Shown in pieces: positions 63,165 to 64,000 of a stretch of 64,000 nucleotides of DNA. The notes under the pieces were generated by a model. That model was not told the origin of the DNA. It did no database searches and saw only the letters and a program-made list of their open reading frames with translations. The position numbers were made by a program, and so were the translations under genes. How positions within the stretch are numbered: position 1 is the first letter of the stretch; each line of letters begins with the position of its first letter. The stretch comes from Saururus chinensis. Lineage: Eukaryota; Streptophyta; Magnoliopsida; Piperales; Saururaceae. The stretch lies in contig CP141142.1 of NCBI GenBank assembly GCA_035235625.1, positions 46,293,644 to 46,357,643 on the forward strand. The letters run 5' to 3'.

Positions 63165-64000
63165 TCATACTTGATTTGACAAGAGGGGAGCATTTTGCCT
63201 GTCAGTGCTTCCAGAGTATTGGATTGGCTGCATAGCTGGGTCCCGATAGGCAGTCACCAAATTCTCATAAAATTCATTCATTGGGGCATTATTTTGGTCT
63301 TCACGGTCTTTCTTTATCAGACTCTGCCAAAGGTAACGAGATAAAAATTAGGCACCTCACAGATGATCAGCCAGAGTTGAACCATAGCATAAAGATGTGT
63401 TTGATCCGCAGGCTCTTAAGCAAGGTGAGCTGGGGATTTGCACTTTTTGCCACATAGCCAGAAGGTGCTAAATGCAACGTGACAGTGCAGCCCAATTGAA
63501 AAAGCAGGATGCTTATCTACAGGATTTGATATTTACCTTAATTAGGAGATCTTTGAAAAATCTCAATGGATTTGAATATATTTTCTAGTTAATTTAGGAT
63601 TTATACCTGTTTTCTGGATAAATTAGAATTTATATCATGTTTATTTATGTAAATACTCCCTCTTAATGGAATGCATTGATTGTCAGCAGTAGGCCGATCA
63701 AGTCTTCTCCTCTATTCCATCTTTTCACTCCTCTCCTTCTATACAACCCTAGATTTTAATACGCACAATTACATGACAATCACTACAAGATAGTTTGTCT
63801 TCCCTCTTTGCAAACCTTGGTTCATGATTTCTAGGGCTCCTAACTAATTATGCAACTTTTGAAATCTTATTATAGATAGAGTTTGAATGGTACCTCTGCA
63901 GAGTAAGTCTGGAAAATGGGTAGAAATCGTCTCCGACAATAGTCATTAAAAAGAAGTGTGAGCAAGGGAAGAGGCACAGTCAAGCTTGATGCAAGAGGAA
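63165..64000 (-). CDS. CSC1-like (OSCA/DUF221 family) channel, last two exons, 5' part outside window
   Basis: The penultimate exon (64000 down to 63894, open at the window edge) encodes [31 protein letters not shown], and the last exon (63165-63323) encodes [29 protein letters not shown] and [20 protein letters not shown] then stop. The junction E/S is in phase 0 with GAG/GTACC and GGCAG/AGT. This is the end of the transmembrane core and the cytosolic tail of plant CSC1-like proteins of the RXW8/HYP1 type, where a CxxRF-P-F motif precedes [15 protein letters not shown]. These are hyperosmolality- or stretch-gated cation channels of the plasma membrane. Both exons are too short to be found by frame length. 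The subclade is inferred from this tail only. Confidence 0.85.

Overview
The window is nuclear DNA of a flowering plant. It holds intron-split genes of plant-only families (polyphenol oxidase with a chloroplast/thylakoid leader, ARGONAUTE7, an AP2/ERF factor, a CSC1/OSCA-like channel) set in AT-rich DNA full of plant transposons (hAT, Mutator-like, CACTA-like, LTR, LINE and MITE-type). I could not fix the lineage; nothing marks it as organellar or bacterial.

Layout. 1-2.2 kb: degenerate repeat DNA with a ~197-bp tandem repeat. About 2.2-6.2 kb and 13.6-17.6 kb: two arms of a head-to-head inverted duplication, each carrying a polyphenol oxidase (PPO) copy. The minus-strand copy (2511-4920) is a pseudogene: 5' end deleted, 8-bp duplication in the CuA site, 10-bp deletion in exon 3, and a solo LTR in the last exon. 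The plus-strand copy (14664-17226) has an open frame with three exons but has lost 72 bp, which removes two of the three CuA histidines. Both copies use a GC-AG first intron. Between the arms lie a LINE remnant, Tekay/Del-like LTR ends and a subtilase pseudogene. 18.9-20.8 kb and 25.1-26.5 kb: CACTA-like elements with pyrimidine tracts. 21.9-23.1 kb (minus): an RNase T2-family gene whose active site is largely lost. 26.7-31.6 kb: a very long solo LTR with a 5-bp target duplication, carrying a nested hAT element that has picked up the first exon of a protein phosphatase 2C gene. 33.6-37.6 kb: a 4-kb hAT element with internal duplications and a fold-back. 39.7-41.5 kb: a ~156-bp tandem array. 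46.5-50.7 kb (minus): ARGONAUTE7, complete in three exons (1011 aa). 52.4-54.5 kb: MITEs and a small hAT element. 56.0-57.3 kb (minus): an intronless RAP2-11/ERN-like ERF gene. 59.6-59.9 kb: a near-perfect 115-bp-arm hairpin. 60.7-61.5 kb: a Mutator-like element with a perfect 9-bp target duplication. 63.2-64.0 kb (minus): the last two exons of a CSC1-like channel gene that runs off the window.

How they relate. The intact genes look functionally independent: small-RNA pathway (AGO7), transcription (ERF), membrane channel (CSC1-like), thylakoid/lumen copper enzyme family (PPO) and a secreted RNase-related protein. The recurring theme is loss of catalytic residues in retained or decaying copies (PPO, RNase T2) and transposon remodelling of gene pieces (PP2C exon capture, LTR in PPO, MITE with a paralogous empty site). 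No new multi-gene system was seen. Exon boundaries were derived by hand from splice motifs, reading phase and paralogue comparison.
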